Below are positions 52,196-60,907 of a stretch of DNA of 64,000 bases, piece after piece. The stretch comes from Adlercreutzia agrestimuris. GTDB lineage: Bacteria; Actinomycetota; Coriobacteriia; Coriobacteriales; Eggerthellaceae. The notes under the pieces are model-generated. The model had not been told where the DNA came from. It searched no databases and worked only from the letters and a program-made list of their open reading frames with translations. Numbering within the stretch: the first letter of the stretch is position 1; each line of letters begins with the position of its first letter. Both the position numbers and the translations under genes were made by a program. Where the stretch lies: the NCBI RefSeq assembly GCF_943193125.1, contig NZ_CALPCX010000001.1, forward strand, positions 1 to 64,000. Reading direction: 5' to 3'.

Positions 52196-52247
52196 ATAAA
52201 AGAAAACCTTCTTGCTCACCCTATTAAAGCAGATCAGCAAGAAGGTT
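52196..52247 (-). terminator. Terminator after hydantoinase operon
   Basis: Perfect 12-bp stem AACCTTCTTGCT / AGCAAGAAGGTT (52205-52216, 52236-52247) with a 19-nt loop. On the minus strand it is followed by TTCTTTTATG. Confidence 0.78.
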
Positions 52248-52281
52248 CCGCGTAACAGTTTAGTGTCTAGGTTGTACGCTC

Positions 52282-53847
52282 TTAGATCAAATCTCCCGCG
52301 GCTTTTACTTTTACCCGGTTCGTGTTCCCCGCATAATAAGCAAGCGGCACGTCTTCGGCATCAATAATTTCAACCGTGCCAGGTTGCGCACCCGCAGCAA
52401 CGGCAGCTTCAATGGCAGCCTCGCGCGCTTGCTCAAGGGCCTTATCGCGTGGCACAACATCATAATCAACAAGCGCTTCATACGTTCCCGACACCTTTGA
52501 GATGGCCGAGCCAATAGCATTTGCGCATCCCGCAAACTCAGGAGCAAAAACATGCGCAGTACCAGCCAGATCTTGCGGCAAAACAATAGCGCCGCCACCA
52601 ACAAGCACAACATCAATCGGATCGCTTGAGACCTTCATCATATCAATGGCATCTTCCACAAGCGTTCTGATCTCAGCAAGTGCTGCCTGCGCAACTTCAA
52701 GGGGAATCTCGCTCACAAAGTCAGGATTTCCTACCTGCGCCATACCAAGACGAACTGCAATGTCGGTAGCCGTAAGCGTATCTCCACCGAATACCAAAGC
52801 GCGCTCAGTAATGGCATACCCTACTGAATCAGGACCAACGCTTACCGACACATTTCCTTGCCCATCATCTTCTAAAATGCGAACAATTGAGCCGCCGCCC
52901 AGACCAATAGAGATAACATCGGGCATACGGAAGTTGGTGCGCACGCCACCGATGGTAACCGCCACACCACTTTCGCGCGGGAAGCCATGTGCCAAAACTC
53001 CCAGGTCAGTAGTAGTGCCACCTACGTCAATAACAATAGCATCGCTTTGCTGAGTTAAGTAGCTTGCACCGCGAATAGAGTTCGTCGGACCACAGGCAAT
53101 GGTCAAAATGGGATAACGACGTGCATGCTCCATAGTCATGAGCGTGCCATCGTTTTGCGACAGATATACTTCAGCGTTGGTGACGCCTTTATCTTCAAGG
53201 CTTTGCGCAAACCCATCGGTAAAACGCTGAGCCACGTGGTTGAGTGCAGCATTCAGAATCGTCGCATTTTCGCGCTCAATAAGCCCCATAGAGCCAATTT
53301 CACTTGAGATTGATACGCGAACATCTTCGCCCAAGACCTCACGCGCTATCTCAGCAACGCGGATTTCGTCGTCGTTTCGCACCGTAGAAAAGACACACGA
53401 GATAGCAACCGAGTCAACCTTGCCTTTTACGCTGGCAAAGAATTCGCGACATGCAGCTTCGTCAAGCGGAGCCAAACGCTTGCCGTCATACTCAAAGCCA
53501 CCCTCGACAATGGTTGAAGCAACGCACACCGCCGCAATGTCATCTGCCCAGTCAACCATTGGAGGAATGCCAACGCTTGCCGGAGCACCAATACGCAGTA
53601 CTGCAATGGGCGCAAGATGCTTTCGCTCAACGATAGCGTTTGTGCATTGCGTGGTGCCAAGCATAGCTTGCGTAACTTGATTGCGATCAATACCACTCTC
53701 GCTCAGCACGGCTTCCATGGCACCCATGATGCCTTCGTAAATGTCTTCAGAGGTAGGATGCTTTATAGCAGCAACTACATTAAGTTCGTCATCAATGAGT
53801 ACCGCATCAGTGTTTGTACCCCCAACATCAATACCCAATTTATACAT
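52282..53847 (-). CDS. Hydantoinase/oxoprolinase family protein
   Basis: Member of the HyuA/5-oxoprolinase alpha family, 521 residues. It has the N-terminal ASKHA-type phosphate region YKLGIDVGGTNTDAVLID and a second one in AIVIDVGGTTTDLGVL, with the Gly/Asp pattern for ATP. IGLGGGSIVRI is also typical. Related proteins open cyclic amide rings such as hydantoins or 5-oxoproline in an ATP-dependent way. ATG 53847 has AAAGGG before it and overlaps the upstream DUF917 gene by 8 bases. The substrate is unknown. Fourth gene of the NCS1-DUF917-DUF917 operon. A beta partner (HyuB type) is absent. Confidence 0.88.
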   Translation of the reverse strand: MYKLGIDVGGTNTDAVLIDDELNVVAAIKHPTSEDIYEGIMGAMEAVLSESGIDRNQVTQAMLGTTQCTNAIVERKHLAPIAVLRIGAPASVGIPPMVDWADDIAAVCVASTIVEGGFEYDGKRLAPLDEAACREFFASVKGKVDSVAISCVFSTVRNDDEIRVAEIAREVLGEDVRVSISSEIGSMGLIERENATILNAALNHVAQRFTDGFAQSLEDKGVTNAEVYLSQNDGTLMTMEHARRYPILTIACGPTNSIRGASYLTQQSDAIVIDVGGTTTDLGVLAHGFPRESGVAVTIGGVRTNFRMPDVISIGLGGGSIVRILEDDGQGNVSVSVGPDSVGYAITERALVFGGDTLTATDIAVRLGMAQVGNPDFVSEIPLEVAQAALAEIRTLVEDAIDMMKVSSDPIDVVLVGGGAIVLPQDLAGTAHVFAPEFAGCANAIGSAISKVSGTYEALVDYDVVPRDKALEQAREAAIEAAVAAGAQPGTVEIIDAEDVPLAYYAGNTNRVKVKAAGDLI

Positions 53848-54952
53848 GTGATGCACCCTTTCGCAAGCAACGCTCTTCAACGGGAATATAGTCAGTATCT
53901 AAGCCAAAATAACGCGGCCCTACTAATTCAATACCAGCAGGCTCACGCCACATCCAATAACACTCAAGCCCAACGACAAGTACGCGCTTGCCATATTTGA
54001 GCGCATCGGTGGGAACAGGTGTAAATGTTTCAGCGTCAACCAAGCAGATAAGATCAGGAACGGTGGCTAAAATCTCGCCATCCACCTCACAGCTTAAGTT
54101 TTCATTCTGGAAGGCAATAGAAGCCTGACTGCCCTTATCCTGACCGATCCCCTCAAGCACCACGCGACCAAAATTAAACGCACCACGTGTTTCGCGTAAG
54201 ACGTCTACGATCTTGCCCTTAAAAAGCTTGTGGCCGCCGGTAAACTCTAAGAAATGCTGTTCGGGAGTCAACCCAGCAGCTGCCGCACCATCCTTAGCGG
54301 TGCGAATTGCTGCACCAAGCTCTTGACTGCGCGTCAAAATGCCATGCACGCCATACTTCTTAAGCGTCTCGGCATCCATGCAAAACAAAGCAATAGTAAG
54401 CGTTCCACCACACGTCATTGTGGCGGCGCGCGCGATGTCTTCTGTCCATTTGTTTGTCACCGTTGACAAAATGCCCGCATTGCCCTTTTCATCAATGAAA
54501 GCCATAGGGCTTGCAGATACGCCACCAATTGAGAAAGTGACCATTTGCAACTCTGGAAATGCGCGACCCATTCCGTCGGCATCTACAAGCGGAATACCCA
54601 AACGGGCAGCAGCCGCTATCGGAAGCATAGAGTTTACGCCACCAGCCTCAGCGGGCATCGTTGCATAAACCGGCTTGCCGAAAAATTGTTCCACCATGTC
54701 AAAAAGGCGACGAAACTCATGTGCCCCTACGCCCTTTTCAGACAAAATGGTAGGCGCACCCATGGATGCCGCGGGCATAATAAAGGCGCCATCGGGAACC
54801 TCATCTGCACTGATAAGTTTCACCGGTCCACATTCCTTGATAGCCCCAATAGCGGTTAACTTTCCCACGTATGGGTCTCCACCGCCACCTGCACCTAACA
54901 ATGCCGCACCTAAGGCAATGTCTTCAATCTCTTCTATTCCTATTTCACGCAT
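53840..54952 (-). CDS. DUF917 family protein, copy B
   Basis: DUF917 (PF06032, which Pfam links to S-methyl-thiohydantoin desulfurase), 370 residues. Key motifs are GAALLGAGGGGDPYVGKL near 13-30, AEAGGVNSMLPIAAAARLGI, DGMGRAFPELQ and VVLEGIGQDKGS. It shares these with copy A (54995-56110), but each has its own loops. The ribosome site AAAGGG lies before ATG 54952. It overlaps the hydantoinase gene by 8 bases, so translation is coupled. Molecular function is not firmly known. Confidence 0.88.
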   Translation of the reverse strand: MREIGIEEIEDIALGAALLGAGGGGDPYVGKLTAIGAIKECGPVKLISADEVPDGAFIMPAASMGAPTILSEKGVGAHEFRRLFDMVEQFFGKPVYATMPAEAGGVNSMLPIAAAARLGIPLVDADGMGRAFPELQMVTFSIGGVSASPMAFIDEKGNAGILSTVTNKWTEDIARAATMTCGGTLTIALFCMDAETLKKYGVHGILTRSQELGAAIRTAKDGAAAAGLTPEQHFLEFTGGHKLFKGKIVDVLRETRGAFNFGRVVLEGIGQDKGSQASIAFQNENLSCEVDGEILATVPDLICLVDAETFTPVPTDALKYGKRVLVVGLECYWMWREPAGIELVGPRYFGLDTDYIPVEERCLRKGASHV

Positions 54953-54994
54953 GCCTGCCCTTTCCTGCGCAACGATCGTTCACTACAAAACGTA

Positions 54995-56110
54995 TCAGCG
55001 CATTGTAGCGCAAAACCTTCGCTTCCATTGCTCTTCTACCGAAACATAGTCAATATCAAACCCAAACCACCCAGGACCGCCCAAGGCAAGTCCTTCTGGT
55101 GTACGCCACGCTTCATCACACGCAAGCCCTATCAATAAAACACGCTTGCCGTAATGCAGTGACTCAGTAGTAATTGGCAAGAAGGTATCAGCATCCACCA
55201 AGCACACCAAGTCAGGTACACTGATAACCACATCGCCTTCTATTTCGGCATAGAGATTCTCGTTTTGATATACGACCGATCCCGTTTTGCCCTTATCTTG
55301 TCCAATGCCTTCAAGAACTGCTTGCCCAAAATTGAAGCCATCTCGTGTTTGACGCAAAACATCAGCTATCTTGGCATGCATGAATAGATAAGCGCCCGAT
55401 TCGCGCAAAAAATACTCTCTTGGACTTAAGCCATGCACCTCCGATGCGCTTTTAGCTTGGCGAATAATTGCACCTAAACGCTGCGCTAAATCAACCGTTC
55501 CGCGCACCGCGCATTGCTTCATTTTTGCGCCAGTCATAGACGCTCCCATATTGATAATTGCGCCACCCGATGCTGATGTTATAGCTCTGCCAATGGTCTC
55601 GGTCCAATCATTATCAATAGTCTCAATAACGCTTCTATTTCCCTTTTCGTCCACAAAAACCATCGGTGTTGTAGGAACGCCGTTTAAGCAGTAAGTGTCC
55701 TGCTGCAGCCCTGGAAATGCACGACCCATTCCATCAACATTTACCACCGGAATGCCAACGCGCGCAGCTGCCGCAATTGGCACGAGCGAATTAAGACCGC
55801 CCGCTTCAGCAAGCACAAAGGCATCAATTTTCTTGCCTAAAATACGCTGCAAAAAGTCATGCGCTATTGCATACTCTTTTCCATTGACACCCTTCTCAAG
55901 CACCACCGACGGCGCCCCGACGCTTCCAATGGAGGCAACCGTCCACTCATCTGGCACCTCCTCAGCATCAAGAAGTTGCACCGGTCCACATTCGCGAATT
56001 GCCGTTATGGTTTCAAGCTTACCCATGTAAGGATCTCCACCACCGCCCGCACCAAGAAGTGCAGATCCAGTAGCAATGTCAACCACATCTTCGCAATCAA
56101 TGAAGCGCAT
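54995..56110 (-). CDS. DUF917 family protein, copy A
   Basis: DUF917 (PF06032), 371 residues from ATG 56110 (AAAGGA site). GSALLGAGGGGDPYMGKL, AEAGGLNSLVPIAAAARVGI, DGMGRAFPGLQ and VLEGIGQDKGKT match copy B position for position. It replaces CGGTLTIALF of copy B with SGGAIINMG, so the second half may bind something different. An upstream in-frame start at 56188 would lie in the permease gene. The two copies may form a heteromer or have split specificity; this is inference. Confidence 0.88.
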   Translation of the reverse strand: MRFIDCEDVVDIATGSALLGAGGGGDPYMGKLETITAIRECGPVQLLDAEEVPDEWTVASIGSVGAPSVVLEKGVNGKEYAIAHDFLQRILGKKIDAFVLAEAGGLNSLVPIAAAARVGIPVVNVDGMGRAFPGLQQDTYCLNGVPTTPMVFVDEKGNRSVIETIDNDWTETIGRAITSASGGAIINMGASMTGAKMKQCAVRGTVDLAQRLGAIIRQAKSASEVHGLSPREYFLRESGAYLFMHAKIADVLRQTRDGFNFGQAVLEGIGQDKGKTGSVVYQNENLYAEIEGDVVISVPDLVCLVDADTFLPITTESLHYGKRVLLIGLACDEAWRTPEGLALGGPGWFGFDIDYVSVEEQWKRRFCATMR

Positions 56111-56135
56111 GGCGCAATCCTTTCGCTTGTCGCTC

Positions 56136-57497
56136 TTATTGTTTTGGCGTGCGAATACACACCGAGCCCGAATAGGTGGTTTGGCCACTCAGCTTATAAA
56201 CCACCACATAGGTAACTATTGAAATTATGAGACCATTAACAGGCCCTATCAAAAATGGATGACTGAGCCACACCAAACCGGGGAAAGCCTCAAATGCGCC
56301 TCCTGTAACAAGTGCGCCAAATAGTCCGAGCACCAAAGCACAAACACCCGGCAAAGACACTCCCTCACACGCCTGCACATGACTTGGGCAAGCTTTGCGA
56401 ATGATCCAGTAATCAGCAATCATTACACCAGCCAACGCCGGAGCAATTGCTGAGAGCACGGACAACCATGTTTGAAACTGATCCAGAATTCCTCCAATTG
56501 CAAGGACAATGCCCACCAAACCTGACACCAGCGTAGTTATTTTTGAGCCGCTCTCATCTTGTCCCAACATGACCGCAAAACCAAGACCTGCCGAATACAC
56601 ATTACCTGCGTTAACAGTCCAAGCAGAAAGAACCAGAGCAATGAGACCAATCAAGGGCAAACCAATTGAGTTCATAAGAACTGCTACATCATCAATTCCT
56701 GTCACAATTGCCAATGCTGCAGCTGCCATAAGCGCGACAAAGCCAGCGGGAAGCACACCTAAAACCGTAGAAAGTACCGCAGCCTTTCGAGAGGGTGCAA
56801 AACGAGCGAAGTCGCCCGCAGTACATCCAGCAAAAGCGTAGAGACCAATTGCCATTTGTACCCCTGCTATAAAGCCGATGGCATCACTGGGAGCTACCAC
56901 ATAACCAAAAAGAACATCTACCGAACCAGCTTGTATTAGCGCATATGCCACACCATATATGCACACCGCCATAAGCAATGGTGCCGCAATGGCGCTCACC
57001 CATTTCAAGCCATCAAAACCAATCACCGCCGTGATCAGCATAAGTGCCCCAAGCGCTATTGAACATATCTGTGGAGCAAGCGATATCCCGCATACATCAT
57101 TGAGCATAAACGAAAGCGACGCGCCGCAAACGGCTGTCTGTACGCCAAACCACCCAATGGTCACAACACCCACAATGAGCGCTACTATATAGCGCGCACC
57201 AGCCTTACCAAGACCAGGGGCGGTCAACACCGCCGTGGGTAGACCCAAATCGCTTGCTTGCATGGCAATAAAGCTCATATAACAGACAACAAACCCGTAG
57301 CCGCACAGCACCGCAAGCGCTGCTCCTGAAAGCGCCATGCCAATCCCTAAGGCTGCACCAACCATAAGCGTGGGCGCACTAAACATGGCACCTGCTCGAA
57401 CCAGTGCAATAGAGCCCCACGATTTTCTCTCGTCTTCAGAAATGCGCAATCCAACATCAACAGGCAACTGTTTCTTTGCGTGCTTGTTCACATTCAT
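56136..57497 (-). CDS. NCS1 family permease (cytosine/purine/hydantoin type)
   Basis: Secondary transporter of the nucleobase:cation symporter-1 family, 453 residues with about 12 membrane segments. The N-terminal RISEDERKSWGSIALVRAG and FSAPTLMVGAALGIGM place it with CodB-like members; GWFGVQTAVCGASLSFML in the third segment is typical. Known NCS1 proteins carry cytosine, uracil, allantoin or hydantoins (Mhp1), with sodium or protons. Ribosome site AAAGGGAACG. It is the first gene before DUF917 A, and likely imports the substrate of the operon. Confidence 0.9.
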   Translation of the reverse strand: MNVNKHAKKQLPVDVGLRISEDERKSWGSIALVRAGAMFSAPTLMVGAALGIGMALSGAALAVLCGYGFVVCYMSFIAMQASDLGLPTAVLTAPGLGKAGARYIVALIVGVVTIGWFGVQTAVCGASLSFMLNDVCGISLAPQICSIALGALMLITAVIGFDGLKWVSAIAAPLLMAVCIYGVAYALIQAGSVDVLFGYVVAPSDAIGFIAGVQMAIGLYAFAGCTAGDFARFAPSRKAAVLSTVLGVLPAGFVALMAAAALAIVTGIDDVAVLMNSIGLPLIGLIALVLSAWTVNAGNVYSAGLGFAVMLGQDESGSKITTLVSGLVGIVLAIGGILDQFQTWLSVLSAIAPALAGVMIADYWIIRKACPSHVQACEGVSLPGVCALVLGLFGALVTGGAFEAFPGLVWLSHPFLIGPVNGLIISIVTYVVVYKLSGQTTYSGSVCIRTPKQ

Positions 57498-57598
57498 GTG
57501 ACCGTTCCCTTTCGCGCAATTTTCCCAAACGAAAGTGTATTATAGCGAGCAACCCTCACGCTCCAGCGTGCATGCTTGTCAGAGGAAAGGTTTAGTCC
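57498..57598. promoter_or_regulatory. Divergent promoter region with inverted-repeat operator
   Basis: A perfect TATAAT for the minus-strand NCS1 operon lies at 57539-57544 (ATTATA on the plus strand). A perfect inverted repeat CACGCT CC AGCGTG at 57557-57570 covers the expected -35. It is in the right place to control both the operon and the divergent hydrolase gene. Confidence 0.55.
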
Positions 57599-58282
57599 GT
57601 GGATATCACCCTTCATTCAAATCGCGTTTCTCCTCGCATATCTCACACCACCCACAATGCTACACCGCCGCTCATCCTCCTTCATGGCAACGGCGAAGAC
57701 GCAAGCTTTTTTTCACATCAGATGAATGCGCTTAATACCACGCGCGAGGTTATTGCACTTGATACGCGGGGGCACGGCAAGTCGCCACGAGGTTGTGCTC
57801 CTTTTACCTTAGCCCAATTTAGCGAAGACGTGCTGGCTTTCATGGATGATAACGAGATAGACCGTGCTGATATTCTCGGTTTTTCTGATGGTGGCAATAT
57901 TGCTCTTATCCTTGCGCTCACGCATCCTGAACGCGTAGGAAAGCTCATCCTCAACGGCGCAAACCTTGACCCTTCTGGTCTAAAGCTTTCCGTGCGAGCC
58001 TCCATTTTGCTGCACTTTTATCTTACGAAGGATCCTGCCGAAAAAGAACTCTTAGCGCTGATGGTTAATGAGCCGCATATTCCCCTTTCAGCACTCAAAA
58101 CGCTCTCTGCACACACCCTCGTCGTTGCGGGCACCGACGACATGATCAAGCGTACGCATACCGAAGCCATAGCCCAAGCACTTCCCCATGCCACACTTGC
58201 CTTTATTGAAGGGGATCATTTTATTGCCGCCAAAAACCCTGATGCGTTTAACAGGTGCGTACTTAGTTTTCTTGAAGATTAA
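57599..58282 (+). CDS. Alpha/beta hydrolase fold protein
   Basis: Hydrolase of 227 residues starting at GTG 57599 (AGGAAAGG before it). The oxyanion region is LILLHGNGED near 25, the nucleophile elbow is GFSDGG near 97 (Ser), the acid is in VAGTDDM, and the His is in EGDHFIAA near the end. The catalytic triad is complete. The lid is small. The substrate is unknown; it is divergent from the NCS1-DUF917 operon, so it could belong to the same pathway. Confidence 0.88.
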   Translation: MDITLHSNRVSPRISHTTHNATPPLILLHGNGEDASFFSHQMNALNTTREVIALDTRGHGKSPRGCAPFTLAQFSEDVLAFMDDNEIDRADILGFSDGGNIALILALTHPERVGKLILNGANLDPSGLKLSVRASILLHFYLTKDPAEKELLALMVNEPHIPLSALKTLSAHTLVVAGTDDMIKRTHTEAIAQALPHATLAFIEGDHFIAAKNPDAFNRCVLSFLED

Positions 58283-58323
58283 AAATATCGCGTTTCAAAA
58301 AAGCATCTGCTTGCAGCAGTTTC

Positions 58324-59685
58324 TTAGTTTGCCCCTTGCCCCTCAAATGTTTGGTCAACAATATCTTGCAAAAGAGTGGCGCTCAGGGCACCAGTCACAT
58401 AGCCATATACTTCTCCATTTGCTGAGATCATAAAGGTTGTTGGAAAAGCGCTAATACCATAGGCTGAGAAAAACTTCCCTGTTGTATCCATTAAGACGGG
58501 GTAGGTTATTCCCTGCTCTTCAATAAATGCTTGGAGCTCTTCAACTGAAACATCGGCTGCAGTTGCGTTGCCCTCAGTTGCGGGATTAGCTATGCCAAGG
58601 ACTACTAAATCTTGCGTGTTTTCGCCATATTCTTGATAGAGCGCTTCAATATCAGGGATCTCTTGTTTGCATGGACCGCACCAGGTAGCAAAGAAATTCA
58701 ACAGTATGACTTTTCCTTGATATTGGGAAAGCGTATGCGTGGTTCCATATTGATCTTCAAGCGCAACATCAGCAAACGGCGCTATGCGAGATTGATCAGC
58801 AGAACTGGTGTTTTCATCAGGTGCTGCACCCGTTTTATCTTCTGGCTGGCCTGATGATGCTTCGCTTTTGTTGTCGGTCGTATTATTGTCGTCGTGCTGG
58901 TTGTCCTGCTTGTCTTCGGTAGCCTCTTGCGTTTGGGATACGCTTGGAGTTTCTCCAAACGAAGACAAGTAACTACTCAGTCCGTTCATCCACCCTGTAA
59001 GCGTCATAACACCCATAACAATCAAAAGTGCTCCACCAATTTTGACCGTATACTTCACCATATTCGTGTGCTTTTTAAAAAAGCGTAGCACCTCATTGGT
59101 AAAAAGCCCTACCGCCAAAAAGGGCAGCACGAATCCCAGTGTATAAACCCCGACAAGCACAAAGCCATAGAGTGCTGACGCACTTGAAGATGCCATAAGC
59201 AACACACTTGCAAGGACTGGTCCTACACAAGGAGTCCATGCAAAGCTGAAAGTGAAACCGAGCACTAAAGCAACAAGCGGATTCATAGCAAACTTATCAA
59301 GGCGAAATGGCAATCGGTGTTCGGTTTCCACCACACGCGACTTGCCAAAGATGCCAATCATATACAAGCCGAAAGCCATCATCACGATGCCAGCAATGAC
59401 TGAAAACACTTTCTGGTTTGCGCTGAAAAATTGCCCCAAAACACTAAAACCAAGCCCCAACAGTACAAAGGTAAAACTAATACCCAGCACAAAACACAAG
59501 GTGTTGATGAGCACCTTTTTGCGCGGATATTCAAGAGTGCCGTCCTCGTTGTAAACAATTGTTCCACCAGCCAAATATCCCATATAAAGCGGAATAAGCG
59601 GCAAAACACACGGCGAAAAGAAGCTTACAATTCCTTGAATAAAAACGGTCAGAGCTGGCACGCTGACGTCAAGGGACAATCCCAT
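58324..59685 (-). CDS. CcdA-TlpA fusion, thiol-disulfide exchange protein
   Basis: Membrane protein of 453 residues. The N-terminal part is CcdA/DsbD-like, with six or so membrane segments and paired Cys in FFSPCVLPLIPLYMGY and AWTPCVGPVLASV. A Gln/Asp/Asn/Ser-rich linker covers about 240-300. The C-terminal thioredoxin-like domain (TlpA/ResA) has NFFATWCGPCKQEIP near 330. This fusion would pass electrons from cytoplasmic thioredoxin straight to an external CxxC domain. Start ATG 59685 with GGGAG. It lies 58 bases after the multi-4Fe-4S gene on the same strand. Confidence 0.92.
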   Translation of the reverse strand: MGLSLDVSVPALTVFIQGIVSFFSPCVLPLIPLYMGYLAGGTIVYNEDGTLEYPRKKVLINTLCFVLGISFTFVLLGLGFSVLGQFFSANQKVFSVIAGIVMMAFGLYMIGIFGKSRVVETEHRLPFRLDKFAMNPLVALVLGFTFSFAWTPCVGPVLASVLLMASSSASALYGFVLVGVYTLGFVLPFLAVGLFTNEVLRFFKKHTNMVKYTVKIGGALLIVMGVMTLTGWMNGLSSYLSSFGETPSVSQTQEATEDKQDNQHDDNNTTDNKSEASSGQPEDKTGAAPDENTSSADQSRIAPFADVALEDQYGTTHTLSQYQGKVILLNFFATWCGPCKQEIPDIEALYQEYGENTQDLVVLGIANPATEGNATAADVSVEELQAFIEEQGITYPVLMDTTGKFFSAYGISAFPTTFMISANGEVYGYVTGALSATLLQDIVDQTFEGQGAN

Positions 59686-59743
59686 GTTTTCTCCCTCTGG
59701 GTTCGGTGGTAGTTTTATGCTTGGCTCACCTTACGCAAGCGCA

Positions 59744-60898
59744 TTATTTTTTGTTGCGCGTAGATCCCAACACGCCCGGACGGCGCGACGGCTTAGGGAG
59801 CCAAATAAGACGCGGTTCAAAATCAAAGAGCTCATCAGTTGGCACGACAGTTTCAACCGTCAAGCATTTCTTCAAACATGCATCTTGACACAGGTTGCAT
59901 TGGACGCAATCAGCTGCCTGAAATTCCAAATAGCTTCCATCGCCATCTGCAGGTTTCTCTTTGCTCTTTGACAAAGCCCCTGTTGTGCAGAACACCGTAC
60001 ACATATTGCATGCATTACACAGATCAGTATTAATGGTTACGTAACCAAAAAGCCTTGTGTCAATCTCGGGCACAACTGGCTCGCCTATCTCATACATTGC
60101 ATCCAAAATCTCAGTGCGCCGCTCAGGATTGAACTGTGGCAATGTGCCATCTTCAGATATCTTAAAACGCTCACGCAGCGAAGCAACAACCTGATTATTT
60201 GACTTGAGCGCAACCACTTCTACTGTTTTTACCGTTGCATCCTTAGCGCGATCACGGGTCTTCAAAAACCATCCACGTCGCGCTTCGCCCACCAATTGTC
60301 GGGCATCTTGCAAAAGTGCTACCTCGGGAAACTCAGAACTCCGACGAACATGTGCAGTTCCGCCGACCGCCTCAATAAGCTGATTTGCATCATCAACGGT
60401 TTTGTCAGTAATCGCTGAAGTTGCGCGATATTTACAGGTCTTACAAACGCCATCCACCAAAACAATGTCGTCAATTCCAAGCGCAGCAAGCTTTACTAAA
60501 AGAGATTCTTCCATACGCCCAAGACACGGAACTTCGGCAAACTTCGTTGGATCTCCCACATGCTTTGAGGCAATGCGCGCGCAGGCAAAAATAGCGGTAT
60601 CGTGTGTCTTGTCTAGGGCATGAGCAATTTGATCTGCCAGATCAACATCCATTGGATCAAGAGGGATAAGAGCCTCAGTTGGGCAAACGGTCGTACAAGC
60701 CCCACAGCGAATACATGCATCAAAATCAAGTTCCAGCTTGTTTTTCTCCGCATGAACAGCATCCGCCAAACATGCGTCAGAACACTTGGAGCACTTTGAA
60801 TTGCGATTGCGCACCACCGTGCATCTATCTGTTGCAAGATAGACAGCTTTTGTCTCAAGCGCTTCGGCAAGTTCAACTATTTCTACTAGGTTTGGCAT
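59744..60898 (-). CDS. Multi-4Fe-4S ferredoxin-like protein
   Basis: Cytoplasmic iron-sulfur protein of 384 residues. Cys clusters are CSKCSDAC near 36, CIRCGACTTVCP near 62 and, at the C-terminus, CNACNMCTVFC near 295 and CVQCNLCQDACLKKC near 330. Between them, CARIASKHVGDPTKF and CKTCKYRATSAI carry more Cys. At least four 4Fe-4S clusters seem possible. AGGAG ribosome site. It follows mobBA by 9 bases. It may serve as electron carrier for a molybdoenzyme not in this window; that is inference from the operon. Confidence 0.85.
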   Translation of the reverse strand: MPNLVEIVELAEALETKAVYLATDRCTVVRNRNSKCSKCSDACLADAVHAEKNKLELDFDACIRCGACTTVCPTEALIPLDPMDVDLADQIAHALDKTHDTAIFACARIASKHVGDPTKFAEVPCLGRMEESLLVKLAALGIDDIVLVDGVCKTCKYRATSAITDKTVDDANQLIEAVGGTAHVRRSSEFPEVALLQDARQLVGEARRGWFLKTRDRAKDATVKTVEVVALKSNNQVVASLRERFKISEDGTLPQFNPERRTEILDAMYEIGEPVVPEIDTRLFGYVTINTDLCNACNMCTVFCTTGALSKSKEKPADGDGSYLEFQAADCVQCNLCQDACLKKCLTVETVVPTDELFDFEPRLIWLPKPSRRPGVLGSTRNKK

Positions 60899-60907
60899 AG
60901 ACCTCTC

